From NCBI GenBank assembly GCA_030847615.1, contig JAUMIR010000001.1, positions 377,314,687-377,378,686 on the forward strand: DNA of 64,000 bases. The letters run 5' to 3'. This document shows positions 45,080 to 54,650 of this stretch, in pieces (positions within the stretch are counted from its first letter, which is position 1; each line of letters starts with the position of its first letter). The stretch comes from Gambelia wislizenii (lineage: Eukaryota; Chordata; Lepidosauria; Squamata; Crotaphytidae). The translations under genes were made by a program, and so were the position numbers. A model generated the notes under the pieces. It was given only the letters and a program-made list of their open reading frames with translations, made no database searches and was not told the DNA's origin.

Positions 45080-45680
45080 TAAAAGTAGAAGTTCAAGGGA
45101 TGTTTTTTCCGCAAATACAGCCAGGCTCAAGGAAAAAAGCTAGGTGTGGTTGGCTGGGTCCAGAACACTGACTATGGCACTGTGAAAGGACAGATCCAAG
45201 GTGCAACTGTCAAGGTGCTGCAGCTTCAAGAACGCCTTCAGAAGACTGGAAGTCTGAAGTCCCACATTGACAGAGCTGAATTCCATAATGGGAAGAAGAT
45301 TGCTCATTTATACCATAGTGATTTTTCCATTGCCATATAACAAGGGGCAAGGGAGAACAGCACCTTTGAAATAGCCTCAAGATTATCTGGAAGAAAGCTT
45401 TCTCTTTAATTTTCTTTTTATTCATTGTTCACATGCAGATTTTTTTAGCCCAAAGTGTTATTTATTTATATAATATGGTTATTGCATTGAACATTCTAAT
45501 AGTAGACAGAGACTTGGTGTGCTAATAAATTGCATGTCCAGGAGTATATGCAAAAATTGGACTGCCACCCTGGAAAGCTGCAAGTAAATGAGCTGTCTTA
45601 TACTTTTGTTCAGGGATGTTGGTGGTATTTCTAGTTCCCATACAAATTATAGTTTATTTTAGTAGTGTAAAAAAATAAAA
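45080..45680 (+). pseudogene. Acylphosphatase retropseudogene (ACYP1-like)
   Basis: Acylphosphatases are small cytosolic enzymes that hydrolyse acyl phosphates. The frame from about 45130 to 45340 reads VGWVQNTDYGTVKGQI, GSLKSHIDRAEFHNGKK, IAHLYHSDFSIAI. This is the C-terminal two-thirds of the family, closer to ACYP1 (VQNTD, SHID) than ACYP2. The catalytic asparagine in VQNT is kept. The conserved FFRKYSQ (with the catalytic arginine) lies just upstream at about 45100-45121 but in another frame, because a T-run is one base longer than expected. Only the VQG-like residues are visible before it and the first 20 or so residues are gone. Continuity across positions that are split by introns in ACYP genes, plus a possible 3' UTR ending near AAAAAAATAAAAAGG (45670-45682), suggests a processed copy. 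No target duplication was identified. Confidence 0.75.
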
Positions 45681-46377
45681 AGGTGTGTGTGGGGGGGGGG
45701 AAGTATATTGCTGAAACTGGTGCTTAGACTACCAACAAGCCTAGCTGGCAAATCTAGGTTACAAAAGGCCTTTAAAAGACAAATGTACAATAAACAGAAA
45801 GAAAAGCATTTCTCCATATTCACTACTATTCAGATCTCCCAGAAGCCTTGGCAAACAGAGAATAGAGAAGGTAATATAAAAGAGTCATTATATTAATTTG
45901 GAATACACACTGGAAAAAAAACCAAGAACCATTCACTTTGATGGTAATGAATAGGTTTCCTCATCTACTTTCAAACTTCCAAACCCCATATTTAGAGGGG
46001 AAAGGGGGTCAGTATGGAGTTGTGGCTACATTTTTGTTCTTAAATATAGGAAAGCAGAGTTTAACATTTCTGTTTAGGGCCAAACTAAACGTTGTGTAGG
46101 AGATCTGTGGTTTTATTTTCCTAAGATCTGATGCTGAATGGGTACAAATTAGTTTAGGGATATAGCACTAGTGAAGGAGGGTTTTAACCCTCCCACCCAC
46201 AGCCCCAGCCAGTACAAATCTTCTTGCTCAAACAAGTCCTAACCATGGAAGGGAAAACAATGCACTTGTGATTTTTACTTCCATGGGTAATAGCACTTTG
46301 CGGGGAGATGTTTTACACTAGGCAAACAAGATGGGGATCTATCCTTCCACTATGACCTTGCTTCAAATTGCTTCCTC

Positions 46378-47053
46378 TTGTGTGTGTCCAGAGGAGGGTG
46401 ACCAAAATGGTGGGATATCTGGAAGCCATGGCCTATGAGGAGTGGTTTGGGGAGCTGGGTATGTTTAGCCTGGAGGAGAGAAGGTTAAGAGGGGACATTA
46501 TAGCCATGTTTAAATATTTGAAGGGAAGTCTTATTGAGGATGGAGCAATCTTGTTTTCTGCTACTCCAAAGACTAGGACACAGAGCAATGGACTCAGACT
46601 ACAGGAAAAGAGATTCTACCTAAGAGCATTAGGAAGAACTTCCTGATGGTAAGAGCTGTTCTGCAGTGGAATGCACTGCCTCCCCCTGAGTGTGGTGAAG
46701 TTTCCTTCTTTGGAGGTTTTAAAACAGAGGCTGGATAGCCATCTGTCGGGAATGCTTTGATTGTGTATTCCTGAAGGGCAGGGAGTTGGACTAGATGGCC
46801 CTTGAGGTCTCTTCCAACCAGGACCAGTTTAAGGAATTTTGGGGGGCCCTGCAACACTTTATTTGGGGGGGGGGCATATGTAAACATATGTAACCTAACC
46901 TATTCACAGTACAGGATATTCAGATTATTACTAATAATGTTTTTGCAGGAGTAGGGTTACTACGCCTCCCCCAACAATGATGGGGGCCCCTGTGGCTACA
47001 GGTGCTGCAGGGCCCTTAAACCAGCCCTTCTTCCACTCTATGATTCTGTGGTA
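46378..47053 (+). mobile_element. CR1 LINE 3' region, interrupted by a MITE
   Basis: The part at 46378-46817 encodes [32 protein letters not shown] and RFYLR, the CR1 ORF2 C-terminus, with changes and a frameshift. CR1 resumes with TCTTCCACTCTATGATTCTG at 47029-47048, giving the octamer end. The nested MITE is described separately. Confidence 0.85.
46818..47028. mobile_element. hAT-type MITE nested in CR1
   Basis: The ends CCAGGACCAGTTTAAGG and (reversed) AAGGGCTGGTTTAAGGGCCC are inverted repeats of the CAGGGCCGGTTTAAG type. TCTTCCAA (46810-46817) and TCTTCCAC (47029-47036) flank it, an 8-bp target duplication with one mismatch, as for hAT elements. Confidence 0.75.
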
Positions 47054-47254
47054 TCTGCTTTTGGGGAAAAGGTAGGAAGACCTAGTCATGAATTTCCTAT
47101 GTAATATATAGTTTTAGTCTTTAGCCATGAAGTTAACTGAGTGATACTGAGCAACTCACTAACCTGAAATCAAGTTTGCATTCTACTGTGGTTATAGAAA
47201 TAAAATACTGCTGTCTCTCTCTCTTTGCATGAAGGATGGTACATAAAATGCCAT

Positions 47255-47310
47255 AGGGGGTTGGACCGGATGGCCCTTGTGGCCTCTTCCAACTCTCTGA
47301 TTCTATGAAA
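47255..47310 (+). mobile_element. CR1 3' terminal fragment
   Basis: GGGTTGGACCGGATGGCCCT and CTTCCAACTCTCTGATTCTA then TGAA: only the last 55 bases of a CR1. Confidence 0.75.
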
Positions 47311-48001
47311 TACTATATGCATAATCTTCTAGGTGTATGATGATGGTCAAATCTAGATTTACCGATTGTCCCCTTAAATCTGATTGTGTGTGTGTTTAAA
47401 GTTTTGATTCTGATTTGGCAGTTGGTTCAAGACATTTGGGTAAATAAATAAATAAATTTAAATATGGCCTAGGTTCTTGCAAACATTTTGGTTCTACTTT
47501 GCTACAGATGGAAGAGGCATTAAAAAGCTTGTTCACCAAATGACATTTAAAGTTTTCTACTACATATTCAAAATTATCAAGCATGTTTATGAAAGAATAC
47601 ACTGAAAATAGAAGCTACAAGGACATACAGTATATATTAAAATAGTGAAACAATTAATAACAATTTAAGCGAATCCCAGTTATACTAAGTAGGAAGTAGG
47701 AGAAACTAGCTTTGGGAAAATTTATTATTATGTGTATTTTCTATGATTGCATAGATATATATGTAAAGCTTCCCCCCACCCAAATATGTTTCTTTTATAA
47801 AGGAAAAAATGTCACATTTGGCAACAAAGAAGGCATATATGCAAAATAGCCAATTATACATTTGTGTTGATAAAAAAGAGTATTGTAGCCTAATTTTAAA
47901 AAATGATCAAGCATGAGGACTAGAAGATTTTTTCACAGCTCTGGGGAGGAGCAACAGGCTGCCCAGAGGATCACAGAGGCTCTTAATGTATTCTTTAAGT
48001 A

Positions 48002-48213
48002 CAGTGGACCCTCCATATTAGCGGGCTTCCAGTCCACGGATTGGACTATCTGTGGATTCCATGTCCCATATTATTCAATGGTGATGATGTGAACGTGGAC
48101 ACACTGAAGCCGCCATTGAATACTATGGAGCTTGGACCATCCATGATTTTTGGCATCCATGTTGTATGTGTGTGTGTGTCAGAACCTAACCCCCATGGTT
48201 CCAAGGTCCACTG
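48002..48213. mobile_element. Tigger/pogo-type MITE
   Basis: Ends CAGTGGACCCTCCATATTAG and CCAAGGTCCACTG are inverted repeats flanked by TA (48000-48001, 48214-48215). A (TG)n run lies in the right half. Confidence 0.85.
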
Positions 48214-48828
48214 TACTACAATTACTTCAGTAAAATTTAAGTTGCTATATGATATATATGAGGTGAAAATAAATTTCAAAGCTAGTAGAATAAGTCTCCC
48301 CATCCCCTTTGTCCTCCTTTGGTCTTATGAACTGAAAAGGAAAAGCATTTCTTGAAGGAGTCTGCTGAGCAGTGGCCTTGAAGCCAACACTGACTGCTTG
48401 TGTTCATCTGAGCTCATTCTCAAAAATGTAAATCACGACACATAAAGAGAAGTTTTCAAAGAGAAGGAAGTTAATAGAAACAGTTTCCATCTGTGACCCT
48501 CTCTCGCAGTCTCTGCAGGCACTGTTACCTCTTTCTCAATCAAACTCAGGTTAGAAGACGCACTACCTACAGTAAGCTAGAGTTACTAAAGAATAGCAGG
48601 ATGTCAGCAAGTAACCTCAGAAAGCCTGTCACTGTACTGAAAAATGCCTGCGGTAGCCCTGACAGCTAGACCAAAGCAACACTTTTTTTAGTGTGTGAGA
48701 GAAAAAGATAAAAGGGATATACAGTGCCACTTCTGCATAGCAATGTAAGCAATCCTGGTTATTGTCCAGTACAATATAGTGAATTCTAGGAATGTATGCT
48801 ACTGCAGTATACAGGCCTAAATACCCTA

Positions 48829-48928
48829 AAGGCACCAGATCCTGTCTGATCTTGGAAGCTAAGTAGGGTCAACCCTGGTTAGTATTTGAATGGCAGACTG
48901 CCAGCAAATACCAGATGCTATAGGCTAT
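48829..48928 (+). mobile_element. 5S rRNA-derived SINE head
   Basis: GGCACCAGATCCTGTCTGAT, CTTGGAAGCTAAGTAGGGTC, CTGGTTAGTATTTGAATGGC and ATACCAGATGCTATAGGC follow vertebrate 5S rRNA from about base 27 to the 3' end. Substitutions and the absence of the first part make it a SINE fragment, not a functional 5S gene. Confidence 0.8.
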
Positions 48929-49202
48929 ATATTTATGATTTCAGGAGTGTAGCCATGTGTGGAGTACTGGGAGTTGCAGGAGACTACCATTCTAATCCTC
49001 TTCCCTGATTTTTTTGATTTTTTTAAATTTGGGTTTCTAGTCCTTTTATTTGGGACAGTATAAAAAAAGGAACAGATAGGTAGTATTCTATCTAGGAAAA
49101 AAATTAACCTGCTCATGAGTTGCAGTACTATGGGCAATGTATGAAAAGACTTTAGGATGAAGGATAATTAACAAGCAGTTGGACTCCTATTATACTACTT
49201 AA

Positions 49203-49480
49203 AATCACATAATTGTAGGGCTGGAAGTAACTCCAAGGGCCATTATTCCAACTCGCTTTCATGTGGGAATCCACAACTAATGAACCCTTGACAGATGACC
49301 ATCCAACCTCTATTAAAGATCGCCAAAGAGGAAGAGTCCACCACTTTCAGTCTATTCCACAATCTAACTGATCTTATTGCCAAATTCTTCCTAATGTTTA
49401 GGTAGAATCTTTTCTTGTAATTTGAATCCATTGGATTGTATTCTAGACTCTGAAACAGCAGAAAGTGAGCTTGCTCCCAC
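49203..49480 (-). mobile_element. CR1 LINE 3' end, reverse strand, diverged
   Basis: Complement of the CR1 3' end: AATCACATAATTGTAGGGCT, CCATCCAACCTCTATTAAAG, CAAATTCTTCCTAATGTTTA. More diverged than the other CR1 ends here, so older. Confidence 0.75.
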
Positions 49481-49605
49481 CTTCTACATGAGATCTCTTC
49501 AGATATTCATGTCAGGGAAAATGGGTATTGTAGTCTAAAATGCAAAAGGCCCTGAAATGATTTTATCACTAGGCAAAATAGAGTCTGTAAATTAACAGGC
49601 CACAC

Positions 49606-50054
49606 TGTTCTGTTTTCATTTCCTATGTTTTGTCTTCAAGGCTGAAGTGAGATCATCTTTCCCTGTGTCTGGGAAAAGGGCAGATGTTTTTCTTTATCAG
49701 TTAGTTCCCAGACAAGCCAGCTAGATGTTTTGAGAAGGGTTTCTACCTGAAGGGAGGAGGGATTTCACTGTGTGTGTGTAAGATGTACTTGCAGCAGTCT
49801 GCTGGATCTCTCTGGAAGGAGAGAGGCAGAAATGATTTCTTTTCCTTAGCTCTGTGACTGTTTTTCTCTGCCAAACTGTAGCCTATTTACTTAGCCTGTT
49901 TATCTTTGCAATAAAGCAACCAAAAGACATTTTTGGTGGCCTGTCTCCAAGTTTTTTACACAAAGTATGCGATTTTTGCCCAAAACTCATGTTTCTGCTG
50001 TAGCTCTGCTAATCTGCCCCACTGCCCTTTAAGGGCAGCAGGCATCGTATAACA
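49606..50054 (+). repeat. Putative 5' LTR of the copia element
   Basis: TGTT at 49606 and AACA at 50054 form a short terminal inverted pair. A polyadenylation signal AATAAA lies at 49910-49915. The 3' boundary is set by the PBS six bases further on; the 5' boundary is less sure because another TGTT occurs at 49611. Confidence 0.5.
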
Positions 50055-50059
50055 TGACA

Positions 50060-50073
50060 GGTTATGGGCCCAG
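50060..50073 (+). promoter_or_regulatory. Primer-binding site, initiator tRNA-Met anticodon arm
   Basis: GGTTATGGGCCCAG is an exact complement of the anticodon arm of vertebrate initiator tRNA-Met (bases 27-40). Copia-type elements prime from the 5' half of this tRNA, cut in the anticodon stem, rather than from its 3' end. The position directly after the LTR fits that role. Confidence 0.8.
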
Positions 50074-50371
50074 AAGACAGTTTTAATGGGTTCCAGGCAG
50101 ATGGACCCAGATACAGGTTGATGGGTCCAGATGGCAGTTTTATGAGCTTCAGGTCGTGGGGCTTACTCTTGAGTAAAAAAAAAGAGAGAGAGGTGACTGA
50201 AATCGTCTACAATTACCAGGACATACCTGGCCCCACCTAACGTTGCTGGGTAGGGGACCTTCTGTCACTGGGCTTAGGGAAAGGAGAAACCTTTGACTTC
50301 GGTTGTTTACAAATCCCACAATCCAGGTATCTATCACATCCCCTCCACTGGCTTGTTAACTCTTCCAGATT

Positions 50372-50875
50372 TTGCCAGGTGCAGACAAAAATTCCAAACA
50401 TCTCCAAAAATTAAATCCAGAGTTCAGGATCCACAGCAAGGTAGCAAAAAAAACCACCTTGCCACTTGTTAAAGCCCCTTTAGCCTGGGCTCGACAATCT
50501 GCAGCCGTAGACTGGAAGATTCCCAAGGCAATCAGGAGAAAGGGGAAACCCAAAGCCAGAAGGCTGAGATTCCTGGGTTATGAGCAGGCAGGTAAGGCAT
50601 GGTGTTTTGCTCTCCCGAATGGCAAAGTTCCGATTGCCAGAAGTGCTGAGTTCAAGGAGCATGCTAACTGGGGCCATGTGCACTCTAACCCAGAAGTGAT
50701 TTTGCCTTCTTTTGTGGATGAGGCACAGAATGGCCAGCAGCAACAATCAGCTGGGTCAGGTTCTAGCAGTTCCTCAAAAACTGCATGGAGAGCCCCAAAA
50801 CAGGAGCCCTCTGACACAGATGGTGAGTCAAATGGAGACTCTGACAGTGATGAACCCCAGGCTAGCATTTCCTGA
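50372..50875 (+). pseudogene. Copia Pol: integrase C-terminal tail and linker
   Basis: The 167-codon frame reads RLRFLGYEQAGKAWCFALPN, GKVPIARSAEFKEH at about residues 66-97, the copia integrase tail (the FxGY...K.YR...SRDV.F pattern), then a Gln/Ser-rich linker (QQQQSAGSGSSSSS) and an acidic stretch TDGESNGDSDSDEPQ typical of the link to RT. Upstream, the zinc-binding and catalytic core of integrase are absent because of the deletion, so the frame's first residues are chimeric. Expression is not expected. Confidence 0.75.
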
Positions 50876-50899
50876 TGTTTTAGCAGAGGGAGCAAGGGA

Positions 50900-51360
50900 G
50901 TGCCACCTCAAAGATTCACTGTGCAAAATGTAAAAGTGTGCCAGGTAACATTTGAACCTGACAATTTTACTGATGTCCTGAAGTTGCCTCAAGTTGAGCA
51001 ACAAAGGTGGAAACAGGCAAAGGAGAGTGAAATGAAATCCATTGCAGACCATGACATGTATGATGTTGTCCCACTGCCAGAGGGGCAGAAGGCTATTGGG
51101 TGCTGTTGGGTGTACAAAAGGAAACAAATGCATGATGGTAATGTCAAATACAAGGCACGTTTGGTAGCAAAGGGGTATTCACAAATAAAGGATCTGAACT
51201 ATGATCAAGTGGATTTGCACCCACTGCCAGAGCGCAAAGTATCAAGATTGCTTTGTCTGTTGCAAGCCTGCACAGGTTCAAAGTTAATCACTTTGATGTG
51301 GAAACTGCCTATCTAAATGCCCCACTGGATGAGTGCATTTATGTAGAGCAGCGTGTGATC
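50900..51360 (+). pseudogene. Copia reverse transcriptase, N-terminal part
   Basis: The frame reads PQVEQQRWKQAKESEMKSIA, DHDMYDVVPLPEGQKAIGCC, WVYKRKQMHDGNVKYKARLV, AKGYSQ, the hallmark start of copia RT (RVT_2). After frameshifts near 51230-51270 a second frame gives HFDVETAYLNAPLDECIYVE (about 51285-51345), which contains the first catalytic aspartate. The YVDD box region is missing, so the enzyme is inactive. The match to copia rather than gypsy RT is clear from the WVYK..KARLVAKGY pattern. Confidence 0.9.
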
Positions 51361-51779
51361 AAGACCCCCTGCATGTGACCAGCCTTGATCACATGCTGAA
51401 GGCCTCCTTTCTGGCTTTAGAAACTGAGACGCATGACAGTCAGGAAGGTGCCCGCAAATACTGGCCAGCGTGTGTGTGGACTTCTGCCCATTTCATCTCG
51501 GTAATGGGGTGGGGGGAACAGGCCAACTCTGGGTTCAGAATTCGCAAGCTGGAAGGTGGCATAATCTGGCCAGTGTAGATAATTCCTAAGGGCCTTATCA
51601 CACTCCGAAGAAAAGTGGCAATGGAGCAGGAATGTTCCATTTTCCATGCTGCCTTACTGCATGATGCCGTCATCCTTCTGTCGTCCTTTTATTCCAATCC
51701 TGCGGGAGATTGAGGCAAAATCACATCTTTTGACTAACGGGTTTTTCTGGTTAGCAAAAAAGACATGGGGCCTCCCTCC

Positions 51780-51943
51780 CAGGGCTTTCACGAGGACTCC
51801 GGAGGCCCCATGTTGTGGTTTTGGTGGGCCCCAGGTGGCCGTCCCAAAACCGCAAATCATCAAAACCGCGAATGCCAAGTTCGCGAATGTGGAGTGGCAA
51901 CTGTATACCCCAGGGATCTGCGAAATGTAATGTCCTACCCATT
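51780..51943. mobile_element. Tigger/pogo-type remnant, right end
   Basis: AAAACCGCGAATGCCAAGTT, CGCGAATGTGGAGTGGCAAC and TGTATA are the end of a pogo-type element, with a TA at its edge. The left end was not identified. Confidence 0.55.
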
Positions 51944-52205
51944 TCTACATCCAATTCCCTGCATTGATTACAAAATTATGGTCGTGTAAGTCTTACAATT
52001 CATAAAAATGTCAGAAGTACAGAAACATGTTGTGCAGAACGGATGCACCGAAACAAACATACCAACAGGTCAACGCATGTGCTTAACAAAGAACTTATAT
52101 CTATCCATGGGAAGAACAGCAACGAGGCCGTGATATTGAGGTAGCTTTTGTAGGATAGAGGAACATTCATCTACTTCCCAGCCTGCTGAGAAGTTGGTTA
52201 GGCAA

Positions 52206-53885
52206 TCACGGTGATAATGGCTGGGGCTTCTTAATGGCTCTCTTCGGCCTTTTTACAACACCCACCTGACTATGCAAGGGGGTCGACTCAACTTGGGTAC
52301 CTTCCTGGACATTGCGGTTATCAATGGCTGATGTTGTAGGTTGGCCTATATTGCTGATGTTTTGGCCCGATACTCCAGCGCTCTCACCAGGTGGGGATGA
52401 TCTACGAACAATCCTCTTAACCAGCCTGGTGGGAGGTCTGGAGGCGATGGTTTTTGCAATGTCCTGCAAAATGTTGGTTTGTGATCAGAGAAGATCCAGC
52501 ATCTCTCTCCGATCAGCAGCAGCTCTCTCCTCCATCTGTTGGAGGGTAGCTGCCCGCTCAAACCATTTCTCTTCAAGGGCCCGGTCCCTTTCCTCTGCCC
52601 TTTCCTCCCTCTCTTCCCTGGACTCCAGCCTCCTGATCATGGTGGAGAGGAGTCTTTCGACCTGGCTTGAACCAATGGCATTCCTGGTCCTGTGGTCCTG
52701 TCTCCTCTTGTTAGCCGCTAACCGTTCAGCGGGGGTCATAACAGCTGTAGGATTGGCCAGTTCATCAACTACAAAAAGAAATGGAAAATGCAATAATTAC
52801 AAACACGTACATGTATGTTTCCCATTCTAACATACAACAAGTTTGTCATACGCTCAAGGCAAAGACATCAGATCAAATATAACATGTATGTAATCAACAT
52901 AAAGTAGGTTGATGGTGGTAGTACAGACAGTTATATAATCAGCATATTAGGCATTTCCCTGTTAAGATGTGAGAGGGGGGCTTTGCTCACCGTTTCTTGG
53001 CCTCCTCAAGGAGTAAATCATCATCAGCTGCTCCCCCTGCTGCTGTTCCGCTTCCTCCCCTGCCGCAGGAATCAGAGTGGCCTGGGTGGCTTCCTCTTCC
53101 TGCAGCATGCTGAAGTCCACATTCTGCAGCTCAAGAATCACATGGTCTTCCCCCTCCGCTGTAACGGCAGGCGAACCAATTTGATCTTGGAAAAGAAAGG
53201 ATAATAGTATGACAACATGAGATTTCACACAACCTTCAGCTTACCATTCCCTTAAAAAAAATTCTTCCCTTTTAGCCCACATCTACATCCGTATCCAAAG
53301 TAAAATAAAATGCATCTAAATCCAAGTGAAACAAAACCCCAACATATACATGAACACACTTTAAACACAATTACACAGACTGTTCATTTCTAGATTCCTC
53401 TATGAAGTCCTTTTCCTATTACCTTCTGTATTCGGGAACAGCGATGGTGAAGCAGGCATCTCCTGGGCCAGTACAGGTCCATCAACTGCCCGAAAACCTT
53501 GTCCCACGGGCACTCGTACTATAGTAGCGCTATGGGCTACCGTTTTGGGATGGATGGTCGCATCCCCTCGCAATATGGAGTCCAGCTCCTCAAAATAGGG
53601 CATGGTCGCGGCCCCAGCGCCACTTTTTCGATTATGGTCCACGACCTCGCGATATTTCTGGCGAAGGGCCTTGGTTTTATTTCAGCACTCTTCAGCCAGA
53701 CGGTCATGTCCCTTGGCTCTCATTTGGGCCGCGATCTGTTCAAAAATATCGATATTGCGATGGCAGTCCCTGAGATGGTCCTGTACCTTCTCCTCCCCCC
53801 AAAAGGCAAGGAGGTCCAGGACCTCGGCGTGTGTCCAGGCAAGTCCACAAGCACCCTTGCGTACACGCCCATCAACACCTGCCAT
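52206..53885 (-). pseudogene. Three-exon Myb/SANT-like DNA-binding gene of a DNA transposon
   Basis: Exon 1 is 53423-53885, exon 2 52991-53185, exon 3 52206-52768 (minus strand). The donors (AAG|GTAATA, ACG|GTGAGC) and acceptors (TCCAAG|AT, TTGTAG|TT) follow the rule and all phases match, giving 406 codons. Residues about 10-95 are a Myb/SANT-like domain: WTHAEVLDLLAFWGEEKVQD, then NIDIFEQIAAQM, NKTKALRQKYREVVDHNR, MPYFEELDSILRGD. Exon 2 is acidic. Exon 3 holds a charged coiled coil (LESREEREERAEERDRALEE) and a basic C-terminus (VVKRPKRAIKKPQ). Two stops interrupt it: TGA in exon 1 at 53682-53684 (a Trp codon is expected) and TGA at 52485-52487 in exon 3. Such proteins occur beside Harbinger transposases and in the ZSCAN29-like host proteins. 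No transposase is nearby. Confidence 0.8.
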
Positions 53886-53928
53886 TTTTTATAAGTATTT
53901 GAATTTGAATATATAAATATATAAATAT

Positions 53929-54021
53929 ATAAATATTAATTTACAAATATGTATATATAAGAATTAATAAATATCAATCAATAAATAATTTAATAGATAT
54001 ATATATGAATAAATATGTCAG

Positions 54022-54055
<34 letters not shown>

Positions 54056-54074
54056 AAAATATATATATATATAT

Positions 54075-54105
<31 letters not shown>

Positions 54106-54240
54106 CTGAAATATATATAAAAGCGAATGAGAGAATAATCACAATTCCAGAAAAGCTCAAAAAGAGCGAAAAGCGAACAAAACCAGCAAACGTCTGAATG
54201 CTAGCTGACAGATCGCCAAGTGGCACTGACAGTTAACTTT
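53929..54240. repeat. AT-rich tract with (AT)n
   Basis: (AT)n lies at about 54024-54125, with AAT/TATAAATA blocks before it. It lies just upstream of exon 1 on the minus strand, in the 5' region of the Myb/SANT gene. Confidence 0.9.
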
Positions 54241-54520
54241 CTAAAGCAGACTGTCAATCATGCGAACGGCGGGAAAATTCAGCCCTCCCCTTCCGTTTTC
54301 TCGGTCAATCGTACAGATGTGAGTCGGCGGTACACACTATAGGAGATATGAATGGCGCACGGATTTCTCCTCCCGATTCACTTTCCTTCCCGAATGCCGG
54401 GTAAGCATATTTCGCGGAGGAAAACCGGACCCCCCCTCCTTTGCATTCATGTGCGTTCGAACGGCCGTATGTACCGAAGACCGAACTTCCGCACGCCGTT
54501 CGTATTTTTTCCATCATATA
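54240..54520 (-). promoter_or_regulatory. CpG-rich 5' region of the Myb/SANT element
   Basis: This stretch is rich in CpG (CGAACGGCCGTATGTACCGA, CCGAACTTCCGCACGCCGTT) whereas the surrounding DNA is nearly CpG-free. It lies 5' of the gene and may be its promoter or terminal sequence. No defined promoter motif was identified. Confidence 0.4.
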
Positions 54521-54650
54521 GACGGGGCCATGGTTTTACCTCAGTCCCCCACAGGACTGGAACAAAAAAACTGCAACAGTATGCAGTAAGGCAGCGTGGA
54601 AAACAGAACATTCCTGCTCCCTTGCCACTTTTCTTCAGAGTGCAGTAAGG

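Larger units (their letters stand above)
49606..51370 (+). mobile_element. Ty1/copia retrotransposon, internally deleted, 3' end lost
   Basis: A putative 5' LTR (about 49606-50054) starts TGTT and ends AACA, with AATAAAG at about 49910. It is followed by a primer-binding site and then by Pol segments in the order integrase tail, linker, reverse transcriptase N-terminus. Gag, protease and most of integrase are missing. No second LTR was found. The start and end are estimated. Confidence 0.75.
51590..54650. mobile_element. Harbinger-type MITE split by about 2.75 kb
   Basis: The left part (51590-51768) has GGGCCTTATCACACTCCGAA, AAAAGTGGCAATGGAGCAGG, and the centre TTTTTCTGGTTAGCAAAAAA. The right part (about 54527-54650) is its inverted end: CAGTCCCCCACAGGACTGGA, GTGGAAAACAGAACATTCC and GCCACTTTTCTTCAGAGTGC. 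The arrangement matches the 312-bp MITE at 41643-41954. TAA precedes the left end (51587-51589); the right flank is degraded. Everything between is a later insertion. Confidence 0.75.

Noticed and set aside
48829..48928. Functional 5S rRNA gene
   Set aside because: The first quarter is missing and internal substitutions disrupt the promoter boxes; it fits a SINE head.
51385..51586. Independent transposon next to the copia 3' end
   Set aside because: CTGGCCAGTGTAGAT resembles the end of the 34-kb element, but the other end is not visible, so it was not called as a separate feature.
52312..52830. 172-codon plus-strand ORF
   Set aside because: It is antisense to exon 3 of the Myb/SANT gene; the Ser/Leu-rich content is what a charged coiled coil gives in reverse.
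53499..53916. 131- and 104-codon plus-strand ORFs
   Set aside because: Antisense shadows of exon 1 of the Myb/SANT gene.
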